A stretch of DNA of 64,000 nt from Pseudolactococcus piscium (GTDB lineage: Bacteria > Bacillota > Bacilli > Lactobacillales > Streptococcaceae), in assembly GCF_002441695.1 (NCBI RefSeq), contig NZ_JXJW01000001.1:149455-213454 (forward strand). The letters run 5' to 3'. Positions 21,030-31,475 of this stretch are shown one piece after another; the first letter of the stretch is position 1; every line of letters begins with the position of its first letter. The translations under genes were made by a program, and so were the position numbers. A model generated the notes under the pieces. It made no database searches, was not told the DNA's origin, and saw only the letters and a list, made by a program, of their open reading frames with translations.

Positions 21030-21072
21030 CATTATATTGTATTTGCGAAATCCCCACAAATACAATATAATG
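21030..21072. promoter_or_regulatory. Divergent promoters embedded in a 16-bp perfect inverted repeat
   Basis: Arms CATTATATTGTATTTG (21030-21045) and CAAATACAATATAATG (21057-21072). Each arm carries a TATAAT -10 pointing outward (21066-21071 plus; 21036-21031 minus). -35 candidates sit in the opposite arm and loop (TTGCGA 21043-21048; TTGTGG on the minus strand 21059-21054), both with 17-base spacers. A regulator bound here would control both genes. Confidence 0.75.
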
Positions 21073-21106
21073 AAGTCATATATAAATAAAAGTTATGAGT
21101 TGACCT

Positions 21107-21937
21107 ATGAATATACATCATCTAGAGATTTTTTTCCATGTTGCTAAGTTTTCATCCATATCAAAAGCGTCAAAATATCTATTGATCAGCCAACCAGCAG
21201 TCAGTGCACAGTTAAAAAAACTAGAGCAGACCTACAATGTAAAGCTAATTGAAAAAGCGGGTCGGGGGATTAAATTAACCCAGATAGGGGAGCACCTATA
21301 TGGCTTGATTTTTAGTTTTTTTGATACGGCCTTACCAGAAGTAGATGCTTTATTGACGCAATCAACGGCCATTAAAGTCTATGGCAATTATTTGATGACG
21401 CAGTATATCGTACCAGAAGTATTAGCCAACCACCAAGTGACCCAAAATCAAGATCGTATGTTAATCAAAAGTATGCCATCATCTAGCGCCTTGGCTAAAC
21501 TTGAAAAAAATACCTGTGACCTCATCTTGATAAGTGCCATGAATGCTCCCTTACTGCCAGCAAACCTTGTCGTTACAAAATTATTTGATGATGAGCTTGT
21601 CTTGATCAGCAAGGCAAAATCCGTTGCTGACATCGCGTCAATCATTATTAGTGAGAGTAAAAAAACGAGTCTTGATAGCGTTTATGAGACCCATCATACT
21701 TTTGCTAATCTCCCTGTATTTACAGTTGAGTCAACGCAGGATGCAATTGCCAATATTCGCGTCAATCATAATAGTGCGACCTTAGTTTCTGCACGATTTT
21801 TAACCTATTTGTCTGATGAAATCATCTGTATTGCAACGGCTATAAAAAGTCATTTTTTTGCGGTACACAAACAAGAATCACCTCAAAAAAAGATGATCAA
21901 TACTATCATCTCTGAACTTAAAGCTAATCAAGGGTGA
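21107..21937 (+). CDS. LysR-family regulator, short form
   Basis: A 276-residue LTTR with a clear N-terminal HTH ('LEIFFHVAKFSSISKASKYLLISQPAVSAQLKKLEQTYNVKLIEKAGRGIKLTQIGEHL'). The effector domain is short and begins at 'IKVYGNYLMTQYIVPEVLANH'. It is ~20-30 residues shorter than typical family members. Its divergent partner is the histidine phosphatase, so autoregulation and control of that gene through the shared palindrome are likely. The ligand is unknown. Confidence 0.85.
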   Translation: MNIHHLEIFFHVAKFSSISKASKYLLISQPAVSAQLKKLEQTYNVKLIEKAGRGIKLTQIGEHLYGLIFSFFDTALPEVDALLTQSTAIKVYGNYLMTQYIVPEVLANHQVTQNQDRMLIKSMPSSSALAKLEKNTCDLILISAMNAPLLPANLVVTKLFDDELVLISKAKSVADIASIIISESKKTSLDSVYETHHTFANLPVFTVESTQDAIANIRVNHNSATLVSARFLTYLSDEIICIATAIKSHFFAVHKQESPQKKMINTIISELKANQG

Positions 21938-21988
21938 AACTAGTAGGTTTAGTATGTGAAAATATTGTTCCCAAAAAAGTTAGACATT

Positions 21989-22016
21989 AAGACAAGATCA
22001 TTTCTTGTCTTTTTTG
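21989..22016 (+). terminator. Intrinsic terminator after LysR
   Basis: Stem AAGACAAGA / TCTTGTCTT, loop TCATT, followed by T-rich tail. Confidence 0.9.
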
Positions 22017-22124
22017 TTACTTTGCATCAGTTAATTATCGTTTATCAGGCTTATCCAGATCGATAACTGCTTAATTCAGTTACTCAAAGTAAGGTGATAG
22101 GTGATTAAAATGAGATTAAGACCA

Positions 22125-22174
22125 TTGACATTTCAATAGTCAATTGTTAATATACATATAGGGGGTATGGGTAT
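22125..22174 (+). promoter_or_regulatory. Promoter and G-rich CsoR-type operator
   Basis: TTGACA (22125-22130), 17 bases, TAATAT (22148-22153), immediately followed by ATATAGGGGGTATGGGTAT. The G-tract flanked by A/T bases resembles copper-repressor CsoR operators (GGGGTA type) and also contains the ribosome site of the csoR gene, so binding would block the transcription start. Confidence 0.65.
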
Positions 22175-22459
22175 ATGAGTAAGAAGAAGGTAAAAAGAGA
22201 TGCAGCACTTGTTAGCGATTTAACTAGACGGACTAATCGTATAGAAGGGCAAATTAGAGGCATTACTAGGATGGTCAATGAAGATGTTTATTGTGATGAT
22301 ATCTTGCATCAGATTATTGCTGCTAAAGCTGCCTTAAATGCTGTTAGTAAACTATTACTGAAAAATCACATGCAAACGTGCTTGGTTGATGGGATTAAGG
22401 ATAATAATGAAGCCATTATTGATGAGGTGTTAGCTACAATTGGGAAAATGATTAAGTAA
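22175..22459 (+). CDS. csoR: CsoR/FrmR-family metal-sensing repressor
   Basis: A 94-residue all-helical DUF156 repressor. The sensor residues fit the copper type: Tyr39-Cys40 ('VYCDD'), His65 and Cys69 ('KNHMQTCL'), the same 25 and 4 residue spacings as C36-H61-C65 in the M. tuberculosis protein. 'RTNRIEGQIRGI' is the conserved N-terminal DNA-binding helix. Copper sensing is inferred from these residues. What is unusual is the context: no copper ATPase or chaperone follows; instead an ABC-2 exporter starts 13 bases downstream, apparently in the same transcript. Confidence 0.85.
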   Translation: MSKKKVKRDAALVSDLTRRTNRIEGQIRGITRMVNEDVYCDDILHQIIAAKAALNAVSKLLLKNHMQTCLVDGIKDNNEAIIDEVLATIGKMIK

Positions 22460-22472
22460 AGGAGATCAGTAG

Positions 22473-23435
22473 ATGAATATTATTGAAGTGAATCAGTTAA
22501 CAAAGACATACCATAAAAATAATGGGGAAGCTTTTGATGCAGTCAAAGCCATTAATTTTACAGTTAAATCTGGTGAGATTTTTAGTTTTCTTGGTCCAAA
22601 TGGAGCTGGAAAATCCACAACCATTGGGATGCTGACAGCTCAAATACTGCCTACCTCAGGCAGTATTAAGATTTTTCAAAAAGCTTTAGATGCGAATGTT
22701 ACTGAGTTAAAATCTAAAATTGGTGTGGTAACGCAACATAATAATCTTGATAGAGGGTTGACGGCTAGAGAAAATTTACTTTATCATGCCCATTATTTTG
22801 GGATGCATGGTGAAGCGGTAAAGCAACGTGTCGACTTTTTACTTGAAAAATTTGGGTTAAAAGCGTGGGAAAATGAATTTGTTAAGCATTTTTCAGGTGG
22901 TATGATTCAACGGCTGAAAATCGCAAGAGCGATTGTGCATAAGCCAGAACTATTATTCCTTGATGAACCAACAACAGGATTAGATCCCCAATATAGAGAA
23001 ATTCTTTGGGAACAAGTGCTTGACTTAAAGCAAGAAGGCACAACTATTTTTCTAACAACGCACTATATGGAAGAACCTGAAAGGTTTTCAGATAGAATCG
23101 CCATTTATGCTAAGGGAGAAATTAAAGCGATTGGGACAGCGCAAGAACTTAGAAAGCTGATACCGGGACACCTGATTGCGAGGTTAACGGGAGCTAATAT
23201 TGAGGCGAATCAAGTTAAGGTGTTACAGGACTTATCTTTCGTTGAAAAAGTTGACTTCACAGATCAAGCTATCGTTTTCTATTTAAAAGATGGAGATCAA
23301 TCAAAAACTGATTTTGTAACCTGGTTAATAAACTCACAAATTAGGTATGATAATTTGACAATATCAAGTGCAACATTAGATGATATATTTATTCAATTGA
23401 CATCTGAGCAAGAGGAGAATGGGGGGGATGTATGA
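22473..23435 (+). CDS. ABC transporter ATP-binding protein (ABC-2/DrrA type)
   Basis: A 320-residue ATPase: Walker A 'GPNGAGKST', Q-loop 'GVVTQHNNLD', signature 'FSGGMIQRLKIARAI', Walker B 'LLFLDEPTTGLDPQ', H-loop 'FLTTHYMEEPERFSDR'. A ~90-residue C-terminal extension ('LIPGHLIARLTGANIE...DDIFIQLT') is typical of drug/antibiotic exporters of the DrrA class. It pairs with the permease that overlaps its end by four bases and follows a CsoR-type repressor, so export induced by copper or a thiol-reactive agent is plausible but unproven. Confidence 0.9.
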   Translation: MNIIEVNQLTKTYHKNNGEAFDAVKAINFTVKSGEIFSFLGPNGAGKSTTIGMLTAQILPTSGSIKIFQKALDANVTELKSKIGVVTQHNNLDRGLTARENLLYHAHYFGMHGEAVKQRVDFLLEKFGLKAWENEFVKHFSGGMIQRLKIARAIVHKPELLFLDEPTTGLDPQYREILWEQVLDLKQEGTTIFLTTHYMEEPERFSDRIAIYAKGEIKAIGTAQELRKLIPGHLIARLTGANIEANQVKVLQDLSFVEKVDFTDQAIVFYLKDGDQSKTDFVTWLINSQIRYDNLTISSATLDDIFIQLTSEQEENGGDV

Positions 23436-24217
23436 CTAGACAAGACTTTCGTGTTATGAAATTTATGATTAAACGAGATTTACTAATTCAACTTCGAGAT
23501 AAATACGAGTTTATTTTCCGAGTGGCGATGCTGCCATTTATCCTGATCTTAGTATATGGCTATGTCCTACCCAAATCTGGTATCTTACCTGAGACATTTC
23601 CTCAATATATGTTCCCTGGGATAATTGGGATGAGCTTACTGCTAACAGGTATTCATGGGACGGCAATACCACTCACGATGGATTTTAATATGTCACGAGA
23701 AATCGAGGATAGGCTACAAGCGCCAATTAAAACAAGTTACATTGCTATCAGTAAAATGATTGTCGGGATTATTCAGTCATGGATTGGTGCGCTCATCGTC
23801 TTACCAATTTCTCTCTTGTTCATGCGACACTATATTGTTGTTTCAATGACTAGCGGTCAAATAATCGGGTTTTTCTGTGTAATATTTTTAGCGTCCTTCA
23901 CATCAGCAGCTCTAGGACTTTTGGTGGGGACAATCGTTAAGCCAAATCAAATCGCAGCCATGTTTCCCGGCTTTTTAATGCCAATTGTATTTACAGGTGC
24001 AATTTTCTTTACTTGGGATTCTCTGGCAAAAACACCACTTATTCAAAAATTAGTGTTAATCAATCCGCTCTTGTACATTAACGAAGCCCTAAGGTCGCTA
24101 ATGATTCCAAATGCACCATCAATTCCTATTTTTTATAGCCTATTAGGGATTATTGGGTTTACAATTTTAATGGGTGCTATCGGATATAAACGATTTAAAA
24201 GGTTAGTTGTAAAATAA
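23432..24217 (+). CDS. ABC-2 type permease
   Basis: A 261-residue membrane protein with six predicted helices, starting at the ATG in GTATGA that overlaps the ATPase stop. 'REIEDRLQAPIKTSYIAISKM' and the 'P...NPLLYINEALRSLM' motif near residue 210 are typical for the DrrB/NodJ class. Together with the preceding ATPase it forms a complete exporter. Substrate unknown; compare with the csoR gene upstream. Confidence 0.88.
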   Translation: MTRQDFRVMKFMIKRDLLIQLRDKYEFIFRVAMLPFILILVYGYVLPKSGILPETFPQYMFPGIIGMSLLLTGIHGTAIPLTMDFNMSREIEDRLQAPIKTSYIAISKMIVGIIQSWIGALIVLPISLLFMRHYIVVSMTSGQIIGFFCVIFLASFTSAALGLLVGTIVKPNQIAAMFPGFLMPIVFTGAIFFTWDSLAKTPLIQKLVLINPLLYINEALRSLMIPNAPSIPIFYSLLGIIGFTILMGAIGYKRFKRLVVK

Positions 24218-24378
24218 ATATCTACTCAGGTTTCCTAAAAGAATAGGCATGAGCAGATATTTAATGATCTAACTAGATGTTTTTGACAGAACAATGAACA
24301 AAAAATGTTAAAAAACTAGTGATTTACAAAAGGTTTGAGGGACTTTTTAATGAGAAATTTTGTAATTGATAAAAGTAA

Positions 24379-24407
24379 TTGACATCGCTTTCATGATATG
24401 CTAAAAT
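24379..24407 (+). promoter_or_regulatory. Promoter and cre site of beta-glucoside operon 2
   Basis: TTGACA (24379-24384), 17 bases, TAAAAT (24402-24407). TTGACATCGCTTTCA (24379-24393) matches the cre consensus with one mismatch and covers the -35, so CcpA repression by occlusion is expected. Confidence 0.75.
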
Positions 24408-24418
24408 AAAAATTAATA

Positions 24419-24508
24419 AGGGCTTGTTACCGTAATAAGGGCAATACCTAAATATATGTGTCATCTTTAACGGTGTTTTTCGTATATTTTGGGGTATTGT
24501 TCTTTTTT
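24419..24508 (+). promoter_or_regulatory. RAT antiterminator and conditional terminator, bgl operon 2
   Basis: The RAT at 24420-24449 (GGGCTTGTTACC..AATAAGGGCAATACCT) closely fits the BglG/LicT consensus. Its 3' part CAATACC pairs instead with GGTATTG at 24493-24499, with a TCTTTTTT tail, to form the terminator. Confidence 0.88.
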
Positions 24509-24522
24509 GTTTGGAGAAAATA

Positions 24523-25359
24523 ATGAAAATCAAAAAAGTGCTAAATAATAATGTGGTGATTGCTTCGGAGACAGAAACGGGGCAAGAAAAAATAGTGATG
24601 TCAAATGGGTTGGGTTTCAATAATAGCATTGGAGATGAGATAGACAAAACAGACAGTCAAAAAATATTTGTTTTGTCTGATGATGTCTATCAAAAGTACG
24701 TCACCTTAACACAACATATTGATCCTAAGGCATCCGTATTGGCAGAAAAAATTATTTCTTATGCACAAGAACAGTACCACATGCCGTTAAATGAAATTAT
24801 TCATTTAACGCTTACTGACCATGTCGATTCTGTTTTATCACGAGTTGAAGTTGGTCAATTACTGACCAATAAATTGACATTAGAAATCAGTAGAATATAC
24901 GAAAAAGAATTTCAAATTGGCCAATATGCTCGCCAATTGATTTCAGAGATGGTTGGAAAGGAGATTTTAGCTGACGAGGCAGCATTTATTGCCCTACATA
25001 TTTTGAATAACAGAATTGATTTAGATGAAAGTGAAAAACAAACGAACACAACGGTGAAATTTATTTCAGATATAGTAAAGGTTGTTGAAACTTATTTTCA
25101 GTGTCAGTATGATGAAACATCTTTTTCCTACTATCGATTCGTTATGCATCTAAAAGGATTGGTCAAAAGGTTAGGCTCTAGTAAGTTTAAGGATGATAAT
25201 ACCTTATTTGAGACGATGGTCGTGACTTATCCAGAGGCTGCAAAATGTGCAATAAAAGTTGAAAAAATGATTTTTCTAAAATATCATAAGGGCATCGGGT
25301 CGGAAGAGAAAGCTTATTTGATTTTATATATTGAAAAGTTAAACCGTGAAAAAGAATAG
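24523..25359 (+). CDS. licT: BglG/LicT-family transcriptional antiterminator (operon 2)
   Basis: A 278-residue antiterminator with CAT domain (1-~58, 'IKKVLNNNVVIASETETGQE...GLGFN') and two PRDs: 'LTDHVDSVLSRV' and 'AAFIALHILNNR' in PRD1, 'YYRFVMHLKGLVKRL' in PRD2. In PRD2 the second conserved position reads 'YLILYIEKL' where operon 1 has 'YLSVHINRL', so one regulatory His is replaced by Tyr. This may alter PTS control. It is the first gene after its own RAT, giving autoregulation. ATG 24523 follows TTGGAGAAAATA. Confidence 0.9.
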   Translation: MKIKKVLNNNVVIASETETGQEKIVMSNGLGFNNSIGDEIDKTDSQKIFVLSDDVYQKYVTLTQHIDPKASVLAEKIISYAQEQYHMPLNEIIHLTLTDHVDSVLSRVEVGQLLTNKLTLEISRIYEKEFQIGQYARQLISEMVGKEILADEAAFIALHILNNRIDLDESEKQTNTTVKFISDIVKVVETYFQCQYDETSFSYYRFVMHLKGLVKRLGSSKFKDDNTLFETMVVTYPEAAKCAIKVEKMIFLKYHKGIGSEEKAYLILYIEKLNREKE

Positions 25360-25429
25360 TACTCATGCATAGTAAATCGATCCGATTTATTATGCATGGG
25401 CATACGTGAAAGAATTGATTGGAGAAGAT

Positions 25430-27292
25430 ATGGATTACTCAAAAATTGCATCTAAGATTTTAGCAGGTGTTGGTACACAAGATAACGTGGGGTCGTTAAC
25501 ACATTGTATGACACGTCTGCGTTTTGTTTTAAAAGATGATAGTAAAGCTGATGACGACTTAATTGCTGACCTAGAAGGTGTTGTTGCAGTTAAACGTCAA
25601 GGTGGTCAATACCAAGTCATTATTGGTAATGAAGTGGCTAAAGTTTACGATGAAATCAATAAAGTTGGTGCCTTTTCAGATGCTGGTAATAGCAATGTGA
25701 AAAAAGAAAAGCAAAATATTTTTTCAACTATTATTGAGTTTATAGCTGGTTGTATGTCCCCTTTATTTCCAGCACTTATTGGGTCTGGTTTAGTAAAAGT
25801 GGTCTTGTTAATTTTAGGGCCTAGTATTTTCAAACTGATTACGGACACGAGTGATACTTATATCATTTTGAATGCCCTTAGTGATGCAACATTCTATTTC
25901 CTACCTATTTTGGTAGCTGCAACAGCAGCACAACGTCTAAAGACAAATATGTATATGGCGATGACCATTGCGGCATTCCTAGTCTATCCTGGCTTAATTA
26001 CGCTATTAGGTGGTGATAAGGCAACGCATTTATTTAATGTCTTCCCTGTCGTGCATGCATCATATGCGTCATCTTTATTGCCAGCTATGCTGTCTACTTT
26101 ACTCTTGAAACATGTTGATATCTCAGTAGATAAAGTAACACCTGAGTGGGCTAAAAATTTCTTTAAACCACTTGCTACATTATTCATTACAGGGTTACTT
26201 GCCTTGGTCATTTTAGCGCCAGCAGGCGCTATCTTGGGTGACTGGCTCATGGTAGCAGTTGACACGCTACATACTTATGTACCTTGGCTCACAATTCCTT
26301 TATTAGCTGCATTTATGCCTTTTATTGTTATGACTGGTATGCATTGGGCATTTTTACCAACAACAATCATGGCTTTGAGTAACCCAAATATTGGTTTTGA
26401 TATGCTTTTACTACCAGCTATGTTTGCATCAAATATTGCCCAAGCAGGTGCTGTATTCGGCGTCGCTTTGAAATCGAAAAGTACTGAAGTTAGAGGGATG
26501 GCTATCCCTGCGGGTATCTCTGCCTTACTTGCGGGTGTAACTGAACCTGCCTTGTACGGCGTTAGTTTAAAAAATAAAAAAGTACTCTATGCACAAATGC
26601 TTGCGGGTGGTGCTGCAGGTCTAATAGCCGGTATCTTTTCTCTAAAATCATTTGCGATGGCAACACCAAGTTTGTTGTCAATTCTACAGTTTATCGCGCC
26701 AAAAGATGGTAACAATTTCATCATTGCGTGTATCGTTTTTGTTGTTTCCTTTGTTGGATCACTTGTTGGTGCTTACTTCTTGATCAAACCAAATACGGTT
26801 GCAGCAAGTACATCAGATCATGACGTGATCAGTGAAGCAGAGTTGACTGTGAGAAATCCGATTGAAGGCAATGTCATTGCTTTATCAGATGTTGAAGATG
26901 CGACTTTTGCATCTGGCGTTTTAGGTAAAGGCTATGCAGTTGAACCAAGTGAAGGCGTTGTGAAAGCCCCGTTTTCTGGAACAGTCGAGTTAATGATGAA
27001 TTCATATCATGCGGTTGGCCTAAAATCTGATAGTGGTATCGAATTATTGATTCATGTCGGCATTGATACGGTAGAACTTGCAGGCAAATATTTTACGCCG
27101 AAGGTAAAACAGGGAGACCAAATTAAACTTGGTGATACATTATTAACTTTTGATATTAAAGCAATTAAAGCAGCAGGTTATCCAATTGTCACACCAATCA
27201 TTGTCACTAATACGGATGATTTTTCTGAAGTGAAAATTGGTGAATTGGGTGATAAATTACTTTTAGAAACAATGATTGAATTTAAGAAATAG
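25430..27292 (+). CDS. bglP: Beta-glucoside-specific PTS enzyme IIBCA (operon 2)
   Basis: A 620-residue permease with IIB phospho-Cys in 'SLTHCMTRLRFVL', an IIC membrane domain (~110-455; 'TGMHWAFLPTTIM', 'ISALLAGVTEPALYGVSL'), and IIA phospho-His in 'GIELLIHVGIDTVELAGKYF'. Compared with operon 1, 'GITEPAIYG' becomes 'GVTEPALYG' and the IIC helices differ strongly, so the two permeases probably take different glycosides. GGAGAAG precedes the ATG at 25430. A short hairpin-like repeat (TGCATAGTAAATCG/CGATTTATTATGCA) lies in the gap after licT and could tune expression. Confidence 0.92.
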   Translation: MDYSKIASKILAGVGTQDNVGSLTHCMTRLRFVLKDDSKADDDLIADLEGVVAVKRQGGQYQVIIGNEVAKVYDEINKVGAFSDAGNSNVKKEKQNIFSTIIEFIAGCMSPLFPALIGSGLVKVVLLILGPSIFKLITDTSDTYIILNALSDATFYFLPILVAATAAQRLKTNMYMAMTIAAFLVYPGLITLLGGDKATHLFNVFPVVHASYASSLLPAMLSTLLLKHVDISVDKVTPEWAKNFFKPLATLFITGLLALVILAPAGAILGDWLMVAVDTLHTYVPWLTIPLLAAFMPFIVMTGMHWAFLPTTIMALSNPNIGFDMLLLPAMFASNIAQAGAVFGVALKSKSTEVRGMAIPAGISALLAGVTEPALYGVSLKNKKVLYAQMLAGGAAGLIAGIFSLKSFAMATPSLLSILQFIAPKDGNNFIIACIVFVVSFVGSLVGAYFLIKPNTVAASTSDHDVISEAELTVRNPIEGNVIALSDVEDATFASGVLGKGYAVEPSEGVVKAPFSGTVELMMNSYHAVGLKSDSGIELLIHVGIDTVELAGKYFTPKVKQGDQIKLGDTLLTFDIKAIKAAGYPIVTPIIVTNTDDFSEVKIGELGDKLLLETMIEFKK

Positions 27293-27299
27293 GAGATAG

Positions 27300-28748
<1,449 letters not shown>

Positions 28749-28757
28749 GGATTATCA

Positions 28758-28808
28758 TACAAAAGAAAATGCGTAGGAAATGATTTCCGATCGCTTTTTC
28801 TTTTGTAA
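28758..28808 (+). terminator. Intrinsic terminator of bgl operon 2
   Basis: ACAAAAGAAA..GCG pairs with CGC..TTTCTTTTGT, with an inner GGAAATGATTTCC hairpin; the T-rich strand acts as tail. Confidence 0.75.
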
Positions 28809-28924
28809 GCTATTTTATATCCGATAGATGATGCCTATCAAAAACGAATCTAACAGAATCATTAGGTTTTAGATTATCACAAAAAATGACAAGCAAGAAG
28901 CAAAAAATGACCTAGAGATTATAG

Positions 28925-28939
28925 TTGAAAACGGATACA
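28925..28939. promoter_or_regulatory. cre (CcpA) site
   Basis: TTGAAAACGGATACA fits WTGNAANCGNWNNCA with no mismatch, 36 bases before the NIF3-family start. Catabolite control of the following gene block is implied. Confidence 0.7.
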
Positions 28940-28975
28940 ATGAAAGTATGCAAAGTAAATGAAAGAGGTAATGCA

Positions 28976-29845
28976 ATGAAAATTCAAGAAGTAATTGATC
29001 GTTTGATGGCCTACCATCCAGATTTAGGTGATGCAGAAACGTGTGATGGTATTAAATTTGGCGATGCACAAGTAGCCTGTACAGGTATTGTCTCGGCTTT
29101 GGTCCCAACAGTTGAGGTCATCAAACAAGCTATCTCATTAGGCGCTAATCTTTTAATCGTTCACGAGCCAACATCATATCTGACGCCTGATTGGTCAGAA
29201 TGGCGCGCAGATTTTGACTGTCAAGTTTATGATGAAAAAATAGCCTTAATTCAAGCGCATCAACTTGTGATTTTTCGAGATCATGATCACATGCATGCAG
29301 ATCAGCCAGACCAAATTTTTACAGGTGTCTTAAGCTATTTAGGGTGGCTACCTTATTTGACGGATACACAAACTGTTCCTTTTGGATTTACCATCGAATT
29401 TCCAGAGTCAAAAACACTTCATGCGATTAATCAAGAGTTGATGATGAAGATTGGGATGAATGGCTTACGCTATGTTGGCAATGGCCAAGCTAGGATTAAA
29501 AAACTTGCATTTGTCGGTCATCTTTTTCCAGATGCTTTTATCCCACAACAGGAAAAAGAAGACGGGACTTGGACAGATTATGCAACAGAACTCATAAAAA
29601 GCATGGCGCAGGATGGCATCGAGTGTATCATTCCAGGTGAGGTGGTAGAGTGGACAGTGCTATCTTATATTCGTGACGCAAATGCTCAGGGAAAAAATCT
29701 TGCTTGTATTAATCCAGGTCATTTTAATTGGGAGGAATTGGGGGAAAAGTATGCAGTAGCATGGCTTAAAGAGATTACAGACGCGCAAGTACCTGTGACC
29801 TATGTGGCATCTGGGGATCTTTGGCAATACGAAATTAAGCAATGA
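28976..29845 (+). CDS. NIF3/DUF34-family dinuclear-metal protein
   Basis: A 289-residue cytoplasmic protein of the NIF3 family ('GTP cyclohydrolase 1 type 2-like', a label not reliable for function). Metal-ligand motifs: 'LLIVHEPTSY' (His, in place of the usual HH), 'IFRDHDHMHADQPDQ', and a C-terminal 'INPGHFNWEELGEKYAV' with His/Glu ligands. The ATG at 28976 has AGAGG upstream; in-frame ATGs at 28925-28960 lie within the cre region and have no ribosome site. Its placement at the head of a sugar-uptake/esterase block is unusual and hints at a role in handling a modified or toxic metabolite, which is inference only. Confidence 0.8.
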   Translation: MKIQEVIDRLMAYHPDLGDAETCDGIKFGDAQVACTGIVSALVPTVEVIKQAISLGANLLIVHEPTSYLTPDWSEWRADFDCQVYDEKIALIQAHQLVIFRDHDHMHADQPDQIFTGVLSYLGWLPYLTDTQTVPFGFTIEFPESKTLHAINQELMMKIGMNGLRYVGNGQARIKKLAFVGHLFPDAFIPQQEKEDGTWTDYATELIKSMAQDGIECIIPGEVVEWTVLSYIRDANAQGKNLACINPGHFNWEELGEKYAVAWLKEITDAQVPVTYVASGDLWQYEIKQ

Positions 29846-29901
29846 CTAGCATGCAGATTGTCTTAAATATACTTATGGTGCCATAAAGTCATGACATAAC
29901 T

Positions 29902-29930
29902 AAACCGGAGTTGCATCTCTGGTTTTTTAG
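29902..29930 (+). terminator. Intrinsic terminator
   Basis: AACCGGAG / CTCTGGTT hairpin (one G-U) followed by T6, downstream of the NIF3 gene. Confidence 0.8.
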
Positions 29931-29998
29931 TGGCTTAAATGAGCGAAAAGTGCAAAAAATGACAAGTATTCTGAAAAGAAAAGGAAAGATAGCTAGAA

Positions 29999-30013
29999 AA
30001 GAAAGCGCTATCA
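29999..30013. promoter_or_regulatory. cre-like site upstream of the GPH transporter
   Basis: AAGAAAGCGCTATCA differs from the cre consensus at one position and lies ~45 bases before the transporter start. Confidence 0.55.
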
Positions 30014-30058
30014 TTGTCTTAGATATAAAAATAACGAAATTACATAGGAGGCTTTACG

Positions 30059-31411
30059 ATGAATGAAGTAAGTCAAAAAATGCCATTGTTGGAGAAAATC
30101 AGTTATGGCGCAGGTAATATGGGGATTTGTCTAAGTACAACAGTCATTACAACATTTGCCATGTTTTTCTATACCAACGTCATTGGTATCAATATTTTAC
30201 AAGTAGGCACGATTTTACTATTTGGTGGTATTGTTGATGCCATCTCAAATGCTTTTATGGGTGTGATCGTTGATCATACAAAATCACGTTGGGGAAAATG
30301 TCGACCTTATTTGATTTTTGGTGCCATTCCAATGGCAGCAGCTTGTTTCTTTGTTTTCCATGTTCCTGATGCAAGTGCCTCAACAAAATATATTTACGCA
30401 CTCATTACCTATATCATCTATACTTTGGCTTGTGCCGCAGTCTTGATTCCACAAAATGTCTTGATGGCAGCAATTACAGATGATCAAGATGATCGCTTAG
30501 CCACTAATATGTTTGGCTCACTAGGCACTAACTTTGGTCAGCTGATTCCAAGTTTAATGACCTTAGGCTTGGTTGCATTCTTGGGGAATGGGTCAGACTA
30601 CAAGGGGTTTAACTATGTGATTCTAATCTTTGGTGTCATCGGTGCAGCATTAACCATGATGGCTGGTTTCAATACAAGAGAACGGATGAACATGTCCGCA
30701 ATTGGCCAACAAAAAATTTCAGCTAAGGATACCCTTCGATCTTTTAAAAATGGGCCATGGCTACTGGTGACACTGATTACCTTATTTATCATTGCCCAAG
30801 TTGTCGTTAAAGCATCAACGACGGTTTATTATACAACCAATGTCCTGGGTAATCCTGGGGTTTCATCTGCCTTGCTATCGATTTTAAGTATTATTGGTGT
30901 GCCTATCACACTCATTATTCCGATTATTGCTAAAAAAATCGGGAAACACAAACTTGTCCTGATGGGTGCAGCCATGGGTATTATTGGGAATATGGGCTTA
31001 CTTGTTACTAAGGGCAATATTCCTGGTGTGATTGCTTGTACAGCCTTTGCAGCAGCAGGATCAGCCTTTATTACTGGGATTGTATTTGTCATGTGTGCTG
31101 AAACAGTTGACTATGGGGAATGGAAGACTGGTATTCGTGTACAAGGCTTTCTAATGGCCTTTATCGGTTTTGCAGTCAAGGTCGCTAATTCTATCGTACA
31201 ACTGTTAATTTCAGGGATTCTTAATTCTGGTGGCTTTAATGGTCAAGCAAAAGTTCAAACTGCGTCGGCAGTTAACGCCATTGAATTCTGTTATGTTTGG
31301 TTACCTATTATCTTTTTCGCAGCGGTTATTATCTTGAACTATTTCTACAAATTAGATAAAATATACCCACAAGTTATAACTGATTTGGAAGCCAGACGTG
31401 CAGCTTTATAA
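30059..31411 (+). CDS. Glycoside-pentoside-hexuronide (GPH) family sugar:cation symporter
   Basis: A 450-residue protein with 12 predicted membrane helices. 'YGAGNMGICLSTTVITTF' at the N-terminus, 'DAISNAFMGVIVDHTKSRWGKCRPYLIFGAIP' (loop 2-3 GPH signature) and 'CAETVDYGEWKTGIRVQGFLMAF' are family hallmarks. No PTS IIA-like tail is present, unlike LacS. TAGGAGG precedes the ATG. GPH proteins import oligosaccharides or uronides; the three esterases downstream suggest an esterified plant glycoside, which would be cleaved inside the cell. Confidence 0.9.
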   Translation: MNEVSQKMPLLEKISYGAGNMGICLSTTVITTFAMFFYTNVIGINILQVGTILLFGGIVDAISNAFMGVIVDHTKSRWGKCRPYLIFGAIPMAAACFFVFHVPDASASTKYIYALITYIIYTLACAAVLIPQNVLMAAITDDQDDRLATNMFGSLGTNFGQLIPSLMTLGLVAFLGNGSDYKGFNYVILIFGVIGAALTMMAGFNTRERMNMSAIGQQKISAKDTLRSFKNGPWLLVTLITLFIIAQVVVKASTTVYYTTNVLGNPGVSSALLSILSIIGVPITLIIPIIAKKIGKHKLVLMGAAMGIIGNMGLLVTKGNIPGVIACTAFAAAGSAFITGIVFVMCAETVDYGEWKTGIRVQGFLMAFIGFAVKVANSIVQLLISGILNSGGFNGQAKVQTASAVNAIEFCYVWLPIIFFAAVIILNYFYKLDKIYPQVITDLEARRAAL

Positions 31412-31475
31412 AAATAAGACATGTGGCGTCAAGTGAGACAAACATGTCTGATGATAACTTAAAAAGGAGAACATT

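Noticed and set aside
29902..30060. Strong separate promoter for the GPH transporter
   Set aside because: A cre-like site and terminator are visible but no convincing -35/-10 pair was found, so none is listed.
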